Of a stretch of 64,000 nucleotides of DNA, positions 8,022 through 17,322 are shown one piece after another; positions within the stretch are counted from its first letter, which is position 1; the number at the start of each line of letters is the position of its first letter. The DNA is taken from contig NZ_PEEX01000001.1 of assembly GCF_002754245.1 (NCBI RefSeq), forward strand, positions 372,001 through 436,000, given 5' to 3'. A program made the position numbers and the translations under genes. This DNA is from Chryseobacterium sp. 52. Lineage in GTDB: Bacteria; Bacteroidota; Bacteroidia; Flavobacteriales; Weeksellaceae. The notes beneath the pieces were generated by a model. The model did not search any database. It was given only the letters and a program-made list of their open reading frames with translations, and was not told the DNA's origin.

Positions 8022-8470
8022 AAAATCTTCTTATAGATTTATATCGATATCTGTTACTTTTTCTTAAAAAGTCAATTTCTCTATTGTGGGAAAAATTTTT
8101 TTTACCGATTTTTGTGTTATAGAATTCTCGAAAACGAAACTTTTAGTTAAAATTTTTAATGATTTCTTAAAAACACAATAACTTTAAAACACACCACATG
8201 AAAAAAATTACTCTTTTAGGGACGGCCTATTCTTTTTTGATATTCCCCTCTCCCTCACTTCTGAAAATTTCATCAATTCAGACACCTCATTTCAATTACT
8301 GATACAGCTTATTGTAAGAAACGGTAAATCACCTGTTTAGTATATTTTTTTCGCTATTCCTCAAGTTGGGATTGGAATATTAACCTGATACTAAAGTTTT
8401 CTGCTGTTTACTGACTTCTTGCACAGGTCTGTATCTACCTATCCTTAAAAACACTTTTAATTGTATACGT
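8022..8470. other. 449-base AT-rich gap with one short reading frame
   Basis: Between the glycan operon and the large T9SS gene I find no clear terminator and no exact TAnnTTTG box. The only reading frame of note is the 34-codon ORF at 8198-8302, which starts like a secretion signal. The rest looks like non-coding leader or decayed sequence. Confidence 0.5.
8198..8302 (+). pseudogene. Possible relic of a secreted-protein N-terminus (34 codons)
   Basis: An ATG-started frame gives MKKITLLGTAYSFLIF and then a proline/serine-rich stretch with no alanine-x-alanine cleavage site, ending at TGA 8300-8302. The first residues look like the signal peptides of flavobacterial T9SS substrates, including that of the large gene just downstream. 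It may be the broken start of a lost secreted protein or a chance frame. No coding frame continues it. Confidence 0.25.
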
Positions 8471-11400
8471 ATGAAAAAAAAATCGACACTCAAGATTTTT
8501 GCTGCAGTATTTTGTATTGCATCATCTCATGCTTTTTCGGGGACAATACCGATCCCGAAACTTAATGAGAACCTCAATAGGGTCGGATTTAAAACACCAA
8601 TACCACCCGGTGTTTATGATCTGGATCCGTTGATAACCATTTCACAAAATGTGAATGAAAAAGGACTGGTTTTAATGAGTGGCAAACTCTCCAAGCCTTT
8701 CACAGACAACAACATTCTCCTTTCTGTTAAGTATCAAAATACTCAGGGAGAATGGATTACCGGCTGGTGTAAGACGTTATATTCTTACAATCAGTATAAC
8801 GAAAATTTAAAGGCAACCTTTGAACTCCCTCCTTCTACAAGCACCGTTTACAATTTAAAGGTTGAGCTAAGCTCAGATTCAAGCACAGCCAACTTTAGCA
8901 GCGTAATTTGGGATAAGACTACAAGCCATTATAAACAGGGAGATTATGCTCCTGGTAATTGTGATCTGGATGAAAATGAATATACCATGCTCTTAACGCC
9001 TAAAAAAGCAGGTACACTTATTACAGACACTAATGGAAAAGCTACAGGAATCAAAGACAGAGTGACTTCAGCTTATTCATGGAATAAATTGAGTAATGTC
9101 TTAATGGATAATAAAAAAAACGATATCGTTTTTTCGCCAACCAATCCATCAGATATAATAACAGATTCCAATGGTAATAAATCGGTAAAGATGGTGAATA
9201 CAGGAGCAATCGGTAATACACTGGGATCTACGCCTGAGTTTATCTACAATGAAGCGGCCGGACACCCTATTCCTTACCTGTATAGCTATGATGATCCTGT
9301 ATATATGTTTGCCGGTAAATTTTCAGCAAATGGATTTTTCATGAAATTCAGTCAATGGCCCGGAGATTCTGACGGTCCGGGATATTATAATTTTAAAGAC
9401 CCCAATAAGGTAGAAAGCAGATATTTTAATCTGTATAACAGAACCTGGAAGAATTTATCTGAATTCATTCCTGATCAGCAGCCTGTAGTCATTGTATCCA
9501 GTCTGGCAACTGGATTAAGAGCCTATAAAAGTGATGGTACCTATATAAATCTGACCCCGAACAGTACCAGTAATTATGGAGACCCTTATTTCGGATATAC
9601 CAATGGTCAGGGAGTCCGTAGGGGCCCTGGTTCAGAAAACTTACTTATTTCTGATACATCCGAAATGACTCTTTACGGGGCCGGAGCTTTAAGAAATGAT
9701 GCCACCTCATCCTATCAGACAAAAAGATCGTTGCAGGATATAGAAAGAGAAGTTTCCAGGTTCATTAAGTACACAGGAGTTTTTGGAGATACAACAGCTT
9801 ATAAAAATGACGCATCAGAATGTTCTGTAAGCTGCTTTACTATTAATTCAGGAGCACAGCCTGATGTTGTAGCAGACTGGACCAAAGCCCCGAACAGTTA
9901 TATTTTCACGGGTAAAGATAAGAATGGAAATTCCGTAGATGGTTTATACATCCCTGTAAAAAAAGCTTACGAGATGTGGGCTAAAGGAGGTGATTTCATG
10001 AAAGATGACAATGGTAATTATACTAAGATTCCACAAGGCGTTGCCAAAGCTGGTTTGTATTGGGAAGATGAACCAGGCCTCATCAAGTCTGTTACTCTGG
10101 AAGGCACAGAAGAAAATGCCAGGATTAAAGTAATAATTAATAAAATAAAAGAAGGGAATGCCGCCATATCCTACAAAGTAAATGATAAGATCTACTGGAC
10201 ATGGCATGTATGGGCAACTGATGATCCCGGTATCAACGGCAGTACTTATCATCATGGTTTTGAAAAAGACAAAGAAGGAACTGTCGTTACAGACTGGAAA
10301 TGGATGGATAGAAACCTGGGGGCTACCAATGCAAGCTTCGTAGGAAATGACTGGCATAAATCAGCCGGATTACAGTATCAGTGGGGAAGAAAAGATCCGT
10401 TCCCATCGTTTGGTCTTAAGGATTTAAGCCTTTATCCTATCAATGGAGAGATCAATTTAGCGTATACTGACCCTGCTTTTCAATCTAAATTTATAAAAGT
10501 AAGAGGAAATAAATATTCTTCTCAAATCAATACAGGAACAGATACTCCAAACGGAAATATCAGATTTTCTATACAAAACCCGATTAACTTTATCGCAACG
10601 CCCGTGTATGTTGCTAAAAAAGGGGAAGCATTGCTCAATGACGGCGAAGACTTTTTAAAACAAAATAATAATGACAGCTGGACACAGGTAGGCATTACCA
10701 CTTGGTTTTCAAAAGAAAAATACAAAAAATTTATTCCTCCTTACCGCGAAAATATAACGGCATGGGATTTATGGGGCGATACACGTCAGGGAAATTATTC
10801 AGATATGGACGATCCTGCCGTTGGAGAAGCCAGTACAAGATATGCACTGAAGTCACCATATGACCCATGTCCTTGTAACTGGAGAGTTCCTTCAAGTTAT
10901 TTTTCAGGAGGAAGAAACTCCAGCACTCCAATGCCTGATGAAAACAGATACAGCCCTTGGGGAAAACACACCGGAAGTACAGCTAACCCTGAATTTAATG
11001 GGACTGCTTTAAATGCTGACTATCCGGGTATAAAAATTTATCCTCAGTTTGGATTTGATTTTTCAGGGGTGTCCGGAATGAATTTAGGGAAGTTTCCTAT
11101 CAACGGAAACTATGAAGCATACCCTAATGGAACAAGTCCTTTAAAATACGGAGCAGGATGGATAACTCCTGTTCTCAATTTCCAGGACCAGAGTGCAGAT
11201 GGCGGATTATTAACGACTACATTTATTACAGCTTCAGAAATGATCAATCAGGTAAGATATCCTTCCTTTGGTGCTGCAGGATTGGCATTGATTTCCGATC
11301 CATTAAGCGGTTCCAAACCAAGACCGGGATGGCACAGATTTTCCGGCAGCTCTTATAGTAGCAGTGGTGGTGTACGTTGTATATATGACCCAAACAATTC

Positions 11401-13435
11401 TTTTATGCCAAAAGCATTTGAGACGGAATTTGTTTCTTCATCTTCTGAAGCTTATTCTACTGAAACTTTAAAATCATGGAGCAAATTACCAAACAGCTAT
11501 GTAGAATATACGAACCCTACTCTGGTAACTCCTAATCCGAATGGAAACAAAGTAGATCCCAATAAGGATAATGACAGGATTATTGAAATTCCTTTAAGAA
11601 AAGCCTATGCAATGCACAAGCTGCATTTAAGTACAGATTTTTCTTTCCCAGCAGAAAGCACAAAATCATCTTCTGTGGTCTGGACAAACAATACCAGCCT
11701 GATCCAAAAAATGGAAATCGTAGATGGTTCTATAGATACCGCCATTTTAAAAGTTACATTAAATTCTAATGCTACAGGGAATGCCGTTGTTGCATTTCAT
11801 GTAGGAAGCGGGACCTGGACAGCTAACAAACACAATGACCCTGTCGTATGGAGCTGGCATATCTGGGCCCCGAGATCTGTGATTGAAACCTATACTTTCG
11901 ATCCGGAAAACGCTTCTAACGGAGGAGTTATTACAACCAACGATCAATTTGTAGATCCAATGACCAGTGCGGGTGTTCCTATGAAAACTACCTTTATGGA
12001 CAGAGATTTAGGAGCTAAACTGCCTTTTATCAATGAACATATTTATGGCTACAATACATCTGCATATACAGGCCCATTAGGTTCTTATAACAACAATAAT
12101 CCGGCAGCAGTTGCAAGATTAGATCAAATGCATGACAGTGGAGGACTTCATTTCCAGTGGGGAAGAAAAGATCCATTACCCGTATTTTATAACCCCGGAA
12201 TGTTTTATAATCATTTCGTTGCTAATAAAAGGCCATTCAATGACTACTTTGTGTACAGACAGAACAATCCTGCCAATGCAACAACAGGAGCTATTCCGTA
12301 TGCCAACAATATGCTGGAACCGGAATATTTAACCAGTTATACCCAGCCTTATACCACCTATTCTGCAACAGCCAATGTTTCTGCATCTGATTCAAAAGCA
12401 GATAAATTGAAGAAAGTGGTAAAATATTCAGTTACCAATCCACTGATCTATTTGTATCAGTCTGATGCAACAAAGCTAGATTGGGTTTCAGATGAAAACG
12501 GGAATATGCCGGAAAGATGGGGACATGCTACTGAAAAATCTGCTTATGACCCTTGCCCTGCAGGCTGGAGGATTGTAGATATGGAGAGTGTTTCTACAGG
12601 AGTCATCCTTGGAAACCTTATTTCAAAAGGAAATACCCCTTGGTTCTACAATGCAAAATTCACGAATTCTTACGGACTCGATCCTGGAAAGGACAATACG
12701 TATGTAAACAATGAGTCTTATGATATTAACAAAATGAATTATGTAGGCAGCTTTGTTTATGGAAATGCCTCAGGTATGGGCTCATTCAGATATGGATTTA
12801 TTTTAAATAAACCGGAATACAATATCGGAACATTCCCCAATAACGGGATAAGAGGATTCAATGGAGGTAATACTTTAGATGCATCCAAATTGGGAGGTAA
12901 TCCTGATACATTTATGAAGTCCGGGATCTGGACCGCTGCCAATCAAGGTGGAGCAGGTTCTTCTTTAGGAATGCTTTTTAATGCTGTAATTACCCAAACT
13001 GTTGGTGCTAATGATAAACTGTATTATTTAACACCTACTTTCGGTTTCCGTCCGCAGGCAGCAATGTCTTGCCGTTGTGCAGAAATTAAATATGATGCTA
13101 ACGGAAATGAAATTGGAAGATATGAACCGTTTGCCATTCCTGTTCCTAAGAACGCTTTAGCCAAAGCAAAAGGAGTTCTTGCAAAATCAGTGATCGTAGA
13201 AAAAGTGGCTCAGAACAAACTTGAGTTCTTCCCTAATCCTGTGAAAAACATGCTGTATATCAAAGGAAACGACAGGGCCAAAGATTATTATTATCAGATC
13301 TATAATATGTCTGGCCAGATTATACAGTCAGGAAAGTTTGAGAATGAGCGTACTGACCTTTCTTCTTTAATCTCCGGAGCATATCTGGTAAGAATTAATA
13401 ATTCTGAAACCGTAGTGAAGATTATTAAAGAGTAA
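8471..13435 (+). CDS. Very large secreted protein, two related modules, T9SS type A sorting domain
   Basis: 1654 residues. A signal peptide (MKKKSTLKIFAAVFCIASSHAFSG) leads into an Ig-like N-terminal region. Two related units follow, about 560 residues apart. Each contains, in order, a W-x-KxPNSY segment, IP(V/L)(K/R)KAY, a W(H)xWA(T/P) segment, DR(N/D)LGA, QWGRKDP and YDPCPxxWR. The DRxLGA...QWGRKDP...CPxxWR order is typical of the Fibrobacter-succinogenes-major-paralogue-like domains seen in Bacteroidota surface and fimbrial proteins. The last 75 residues (FFPNPVKNMLYI, YNMSGQIIQSG, LSSLISGAYLVRI, KIIKE) form a T9SS type A sorting domain. It is expected to be secreted or anchored at the cell surface. 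No enzyme motif is recognised. Confidence 0.85.
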   Translation: MKKKSTLKIFAAVFCIASSHAFSGTIPIPKLNENLNRVGFKTPIPPGVYDLDPLITISQNVNEKGLVLMSGKLSKPFTDNNILLSVKYQNTQGEWITGWCKTLYSYNQYNENLKATFELPPSTSTVYNLKVELSSDSSTANFSSVIWDKTTSHYKQGDYAPGNCDLDENEYTMLLTPKKAGTLITDTNGKATGIKDRVTSAYSWNKLSNVLMDNKKNDIVFSPTNPSDIITDSNGNKSVKMVNTGAIGNTLGSTPEFIYNEAAGHPIPYLYSYDDPVYMFAGKFSANGFFMKFSQWPGDSDGPGYYNFKDPNKVESRYFNLYNRTWKNLSEFIPDQQPVVIVSSLATGLRAYKSDGTYINLTPNSTSNYGDPYFGYTNGQGVRRGPGSENLLISDTSEMTLYGAGALRNDATSSYQTKRSLQDIEREVSRFIKYTGVFGDTTAYKNDASECSVSCFTINSGAQPDVVADWTKAPNSYIFTGKDKNGNSVDGLYIPVKKAYEMWAKGGDFMKDDNGNYTKIPQGVAKAGLYWEDEPGLIKSVTLEGTEENARIKVIINKIKEGNAAISYKVNDKIYWTWHVWATDDPGINGSTYHHGFEKDKEGTVVTDWKWMDRNLGATNASFVGNDWHKSAGLQYQWGRKDPFPSFGLKDLSLYPINGEINLAYTDPAFQSKFIKVRGNKYSSQINTGTDTPNGNIRFSIQNPINFIATPVYVAKKGEALLNDGEDFLKQNNNDSWTQVGITTWFSKEKYKKFIPPYRENITAWDLWGDTRQGNYSDMDDPAVGEASTRYALKSPYDPCPCNWRVPSSYFSGGRNSSTPMPDENRYSPWGKHTGSTANPEFNGTALNADYPGIKIYPQFGFDFSGVSGMNLGKFPINGNYEAYPNGTSPLKYGAGWITPVLNFQDQSADGGLLTTTFITASEMINQVRYPSFGAAGLALISDPLSGSKPRPGWHRFSGSSYSSSGGVRCIYDPNNSFMPKAFETEFVSSSSEAYSTETLKSWSKLPNSYVEYTNPTLVTPNPNGNKVDPNKDNDRIIEIPLRKAYAMHKLHLSTDFSFPAESTKSSSVVWTNNTSLIQKMEIVDGSIDTAILKVTLNSNATGNAVVAFHVGSGTWTANKHNDPVVWSWHIWAPRSVIETYTFDPENASNGGVITTNDQFVDPMTSAGVPMKTTFMDRDLGAKLPFINEHIYGYNTSAYTGPLGSYNNNNPAAVARLDQMHDSGGLHFQWGRKDPLPVFYNPGMFYNHFVANKRPFNDYFVYRQNNPANATTGAIPYANNMLEPEYLTSYTQPYTTYSATANVSASDSKADKLKKVVKYSVTNPLIYLYQSDATKLDWVSDENGNMPERWGHATEKSAYDPCPAGWRIVDMESVSTGVILGNLISKGNTPWFYNAKFTNSYGLDPGKDNTYVNNESYDINKMNYVGSFVYGNASGMGSFRYGFILNKPEYNIGTFPNNGIRGFNGGNTLDASKLGGNPDTFMKSGIWTAANQGGAGSSLGMLFNAVITQTVGANDKLYYLTPTFGFRPQAAMSCRCAEIKYDANGNEIGRYEPFAIPVPKNALAKAKGVLAKSVIVEKVAQNKLEFFPNPVKNMLYIKGNDRAKDYYYQIYNMSGQIIQSGKFENERTDLSSLISGAYLVRINNSETVVKIIKE

Positions 13436-13458
13436 AATTTAAACTATATTAAATTTGG

Positions 13459-13486
13459 ACCGTCTCAGCAATGAGGCGGTTTTTTT
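13459..13486 (+). terminator. Rho-independent terminator of the large T9SS gene
   Basis: Stem accgtctca / tgaggcggt (9 pairs, one G-U) with loop gcaa, followed by seven T, 24 bases after the stop. Confidence 0.85.
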
Positions 13487-13666
13487 GCAGAATTAAGAAT
13501 ATTTTAATCTTCAATTTTAATTTTATCATTTATAGTTTGTAATTTTATAATGCATTTTGAGTTTGAATTATAAACATTTAGACCAAATTCATCCGGAAAC
13601 CGCATGTATCATTCATTTTAAACATGATTTTAAGCATATTTCAATATTAAATATTGTTAAAAATGA

Positions 13667-13695
13667 TTGGCTTTTCGGCAAAAATTATATTTTTG
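13667..13695 (+). promoter_or_regulatory. Promoter TTG-N18-TATTTTTG for the carbonic anhydrase/SulP cluster
   Basis: TTG at 13667-13669 and TATTTTTG at 13688-13695 are 18 bases apart, matching the flavobacterial consensus TTG-N17-23-TAnnTTTG; this is the only promoter in the window with both elements. It predicts a leader of about 75-80 bases before the ATG at 13777. The rest of the 341-base gap (13436-13776) is very AT-rich and shows only this promoter and the terminator at 13459-13486. Confidence 0.6.
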
Positions 13696-13776
13696 CATGA
13701 TTATTGATTTAATCTATTGAATTTGAAAATAATTTAAACGAAATAAATAATTATAAACCTTTTAGTATTTAAAATT

Positions 13777-14445
13777 ATGTCACAATCGTACGAAGTTATT
13801 TTTGAAAACAACAGAAAATGGGTAGAATCTAAAATTTCAGAAGATCCGGAATTCTTCCATGAGCTTGCAAAAACTCAAAATCCTGACTATTTGTACATCG
13901 GATGTTCAGACAGCAGGGCTACAGCGGAAGAGATCATGGGTGCGAAACCGGGAGAAGTTTTTGTTCACAGAAACATTGCTAATGTTGTCAATACTTTAGA
14001 TATGAGTTCAACAGCTGTTATTCAATATGCTGTAGAACATCTTAAAGTAAAGCACATTATCGTTTGTGGACATTACAACTGCGGTGGCGTAAAAGCAGCG
14101 ATGACCCCTCAAGATCTAGGATTGTTGAATCCATGGTTAAGAAACATCCGCGATGTTTACAGATTGCATCAGGCTGAATTAGATTCTATTGAAGATCAAG
14201 GAAAACGTTATGACAGACTTGTCGAACTTAATGTTCAGGAGCAGTGCATCAACGTGATCAAAATGGCCTGCGTACAGGAAAGATATATCATTGATGAGCA
14301 TCCTATTGTACACGGCTGGGTATTTGACCTAAGAACAGGTAAAATCATTGATTTGGAGATCGATTTTGAGAAAATCTTGAAAGACATCCAAAAAATCTAT
14401 AACCTTACCAGTTCGGATTGGGTAATGAGCAGAAAAACGACATAG
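13777..14445 (+). CDS. Beta-carbonic anhydrase
   Basis: 222-residue beta-class enzyme that interconverts CO2 and bicarbonate in the cytoplasm. Zinc ligands and catalytic pair are complete: Cys43, Asp45 and Arg47 in GCSDSR, then His99 and Cys102 in GHYNCGG. The conserved HRNIAN motif is also present. It lacks a signal peptide. It is the first of four genes (this enzyme, a small exported protein, SulP, a second carbonic anhydrase) and has a good promoter at 13667-13695. It shares only limited identity with the second enzyme at 16549, so the two belong to different beta subgroups. Confidence 0.95.
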   Translation: MSQSYEVIFENNRKWVESKISEDPEFFHELAKTQNPDYLYIGCSDSRATAEEIMGAKPGEVFVHRNIANVVNTLDMSSTAVIQYAVEHLKVKHIIVCGHYNCGGVKAAMTPQDLGLLNPWLRNIRDVYRLHQAELDSIEDQGKRYDRLVELNVQEQCINVIKMACVQERYIIDEHPIVHGWVFDLRTGKIIDLEIDFEKILKDIQKIYNLTSSDWVMSRKTT

Positions 14446-14467
14446 TTTTTCTAAAATTGAATGTAAG

Positions 14468-14767
14468 ATGAAATTCTGGAGTATTATTGTACTGACCTTC
14501 TTCCTCAACTTCACAGCACTGCCTGGCATTGCTGCGATAGCTGGCTGGGATCTGGCAAGGACCAATGTCATCCTGAATGAAGAAGAACCACATTCTCACC
14601 CTTCATCTTTTATTGTATACGAAAAGACACTTCCGAAAACGTTAGACGTATTCGATTATGTGAAGTTTTCAGAACCTGATCTTCAGGGCGTGTCTTTTGA
14701 GCTGATAGATGATTCCTTTCATCTGTCTCCCTTACTCACCATATTTTCTCCGCCTCCGGAAGCTTAA
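14468..14767 (+). CDS. Small exported protein of unknown function between carbonic anhydrase and SulP
   Basis: 99 residues, starting 22 bases after the carbonic anhydrase stop. An N-terminal hydrophobic segment (residues 3-25) is probably a signal peptide or membrane anchor. The mature part is acidic, with an EEEPHSHP stretch containing histidines, YEKTLPKTLDVFDY, and a SPLLTIFSPPPEA end. I do not recognise a domain. Conserved-looking charged motifs, correct spacing and cotranscription suggest it is a real gene. A role in the periplasm or membrane alongside the SulP transporter is only an inference. Confidence 0.6.
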   Translation: MKFWSIIVLTFFLNFTALPGIAAIAGWDLARTNVILNEEEPHSHPSSFIVYEKTLPKTLDVFDYVKFSEPDLQGVSFELIDDSFHLSPLLTIFSPPPEA

Positions 14768-14909
14768 TTTTAAGTATAGTTAGATTTTTTTAATAGTATT
14801 CATATCAAAAACTGATATCGGATACGTGTGCTTTAAAATTAAATTTCCAATCTTTTATAATTGATTATCTAAAGGCAGATCAATCGGTTATAGTATTTTT
14901 CAAAACATT

Positions 14910-16502
14910 ATGAAAAAAACATCATTCATAGGAGGAATCAAGGAGAATTTCCCTTCAGGACTCGTTGTATTCTTAGTAGCACTCCCATTATGTCTGGGAA
15001 TCGCTTTAGCGTCAGGAGCACCACCATTGTCAGGTGTTATCTCCGGTATAGTAGGAGGATTAGTCGTAGGATTTCTTAGTAATTCAAATATATCAGTATC
15101 AGGTCCGGCAGCCGGGCTTACAGCTATTGTTTTAACAGCGATCACAGATCTGGGAGCTTTTGAACTTTTCCTTTGCGCAGGAATCATTGCAGGACTTATC
15201 CAGTTAATTTTAGGATTTATCCGAGCAGGAAGTATATCCAATTATTTTCCGAATAATGTCATTGAGGGGATGCTTGCTGCCATCGGTATCATTATTATTT
15301 TAAAACAAATTCCTCATGCCATGGGATTCGATAAGGATTACGAAGGGCATGAATCTATATTTGACAATGGTCTTAATTTTGGCTATTTCACAGAACTATT
15401 CGGAGCTATACATGCCGGAGCTATTGTGGTAACACTATTTTCTGTAGGTATTCTTATTGCCTGGGACAAAATTCCGGCTTTAAAAAGAATGAAAATGCTT
15501 CCAGGAGCATTGGTAGCCGTAGCGGCAGGAATACTTCTTAATGAGCTATTCAAACTGTCCGGAAGCTCTCTGGCGATTGGTACACAGCACCTGGTTTCAC
15601 TACCCGTTCCTAAGTCTTTGGATGATTTCAAAAATCTTGTTACGATGCCTGATTTTGGAGGATTCACCAATCCTAAGGTATGGATAGTAGGGGCAACCAT
15701 TGCCATTGTAGCTTCTATTGAAACGCTGCTTTGTATTGAAGCTTCGGACAGATTAGATACACAGAGAAGAATTACAGACACCAATCTTGAGCTTAAAGCA
15801 CAGGGAATAGGAAATCTGATCAGCTCGTTTATCGGAGGACTGCCAATGACATCTGTAGTGGTAAGAAGTTCTGCCAATGCTAATGCCGGAGCTACTTCGA
15901 AAGTTTCTGCGATGATTCACGGTGTCCTTTTATTGGTATGTGTACTTACCATTCCGTTTATACTCAACCTAATCCCGCTTGCCACACTGGCTGCAGTATT
16001 GATTCTGGTAGGATATAAACTGGCAAAACCGGCTACATTCAAGCATTTCTGGCATCTGGGCAAATTCCAGTTCATTCCGTTTGTCGCTACCGTAGTGGCT
16101 GTAGTGGCTACCGACCTTCTGAAAGGAGTAGGTATCGGTCTGGCTATTTCCGTATTCTATATCCTTCAGGGAAATATGAAACGTGCTTATTATCTGAGCA
16201 GAGAAAAACTGGATGATGCAGACGGGATCAACATTAAGCTTGCTGAGGAAGTTTCTTTCTTAAATAAGGCAGCTATTAAAAAGACATTGAAAAACATCAA
16301 GTCCAATTCTACCGTGACCATCGATGCAAGAGGAACTTCATATATTGCCACAGACGTACTGGAAATGATCCAGGATTTTGCCAATATCAGGGCAAAAGAA
16401 GAAGATATTAACGTGGAACTATTAGGCTTCAAAACTTCATACAAAGATTATGAAACAGATGAAGATTCCCACATCCTGATCACACACAGAAGAGCTATGT
16501 AA
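14910..16502 (+). CDS. SulP family inorganic anion transporter (probable bicarbonate transporter)
   Basis: 530-residue membrane protein. The N-terminal FPSGLVVFLVALPLCLGIALASGAP matches the SulP signature region, and many hydrophobic helices follow to about residue 420. The cytoplasmic C-terminus (about 445-525) is STAS-like, with VTIDARGTSYIATDVLEMI. SulP proteins carry sulfate, bicarbonate or dicarboxylates, usually with Na+ or H+. Flanking by two beta-carbonic anhydrases makes bicarbonate the best guess, as in BicA-type transport, but substrate residues cannot be assigned from sequence alone. The 142-base gap before it holds no clear promoter, so it may be read through from 13777. Confidence 0.9.
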   Translation: MKKTSFIGGIKENFPSGLVVFLVALPLCLGIALASGAPPLSGVISGIVGGLVVGFLSNSNISVSGPAAGLTAIVLTAITDLGAFELFLCAGIIAGLIQLILGFIRAGSISNYFPNNVIEGMLAAIGIIIILKQIPHAMGFDKDYEGHESIFDNGLNFGYFTELFGAIHAGAIVVTLFSVGILIAWDKIPALKRMKMLPGALVAVAAGILLNELFKLSGSSLAIGTQHLVSLPVPKSLDDFKNLVTMPDFGGFTNPKVWIVGATIAIVASIETLLCIEASDRLDTQRRITDTNLELKAQGIGNLISSFIGGLPMTSVVVRSSANANAGATSKVSAMIHGVLLLVCVLTIPFILNLIPLATLAAVLILVGYKLAKPATFKHFWHLGKFQFIPFVATVVAVVATDLLKGVGIGLAISVFYILQGNMKRAYYLSREKLDDADGINIKLAEEVSFLNKAAIKKTLKNIKSNSTVTIDARGTSYIATDVLEMIQDFANIRAKEEDINVELLGFKTSYKDYETDEDSHILITHRRAM

Positions 16503-16548
16503 GCTCAAAGCAATAATTTTTTAATTTTAAAAAGAATAAATCAATCAT

Positions 16549-17184
16549 ATGAAAGCACATACATACGAAACTCAATCTACAATTACTCCTGAAAAAGCAT
16601 TAGATTTTTTAAAAGACGGAAATCAAAGATTTGTAAATAATCTAAAAGCAAACAGAGATCTTTTAGGTCAGGTAAACGCAACACGTGAAGGTCAGTGGCC
16701 TTTTGCCGTAATTTTAAGCTGTATAGACAGCCGTACTTCTGCAGAACTTATCTTTGATCAGGGATTAGGAGACGTTTTCAGTGTTAGGATTGCCGGTAAT
16801 TTTGTCAATCAGGATATTTTAGGTTCCATGGAATTTGGTTGTAACGTTGCAGGTTCCAAGCTTGTTGTTGTTTTAGGACACACTAAGTGCGGTGCATTAA
16901 AAGGAGGTTTGGATGCAGCACAAATCCAAGAAATGGGGATGGATAACCTCAACCACCTGATCAATCATTTCGACCCAATCATCAATGAAATTATTGAAGA
17001 AGGCGAAGAGCGTTCATCAAAAAACGGCGCGCTTTTAGAGAGACTGAATCAGCAAAACGTAAAAAGCGCAATCGAAGATATCCGTACACAAAGTTCAACG
17101 CTTAAAAAGCTTGAAGATGAAGGTAAGATTAAAATAGTTGGAGCGAACTATGACGTTGAAACCGGAGTTGTAACTTGGTTGTAA
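16549..17184 (+). CDS. Beta-carbonic anhydrase (second copy, different subgroup)
   Basis: 211-residue beta-carbonic anhydrase. Cys58, Asp60 and Arg62 lie in LSCIDSR; His111 and Cys114 in LGHTKCGA. The N-terminal ALDFLKDGNQRFVNN helix is typical of the bacterial clade with this motif. It has no signal peptide and starts 46 bases after the SulP stop, so it is probably in the same transcript. Together with the enzyme at 13777 it would couple transported bicarbonate to cytoplasmic CO2 and carboxylation reactions. Confidence 0.95.
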   Translation: MKAHTYETQSTITPEKALDFLKDGNQRFVNNLKANRDLLGQVNATREGQWPFAVILSCIDSRTSAELIFDQGLGDVFSVRIAGNFVNQDILGSMEFGCNVAGSKLVVVLGHTKCGALKGGLDAAQIQEMGMDNLNHLINHFDPIINEIIEEGEERSSKNGALLERLNQQNVKSAIEDIRTQSSTLKKLEDEGKIKIVGANYDVETGVVTWL

Positions 17185-17270
17185 GAGATAAAAGTTTGCA
17201 CATTTTTATTACACATACATAAAAAATCAAGTTATAATTAGATTGGAGATTGATTTTTAAAGCATACAAC

Positions 17271-17297
17271 AAAGACCACCGATAATCGGTGGTCTTT
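17271..17297. terminator. Hairpin terminator between convergent carbonic anhydrase and pth genes
   Basis: Perfect 12-pair stem aaagaccaccga / tcggtggtcttt with loop taa. Flanking A and T runs make it usable from both strands, which fits the convergent arrangement. Confidence 0.8.
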
Positions 17298-17322
17298 ATG
17301 TTTTAATACGATCATATTTTAC

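Noticed and set aside
9944..10357. 137-codon minus-strand frame inside the large T9SS gene
   Set aside because: It lies fully antisense to a well-supported coding region, and its translation is Phe/Pro/Cys-rich with no domain.
14329..14599. Two overlapping minus-strand frames (64-80 codons) at the end of the first carbonic anhydrase
   Set aside because: They overlap the catalytic gene and the exported small protein on the other strand and lack a start context or recognisable sequence.
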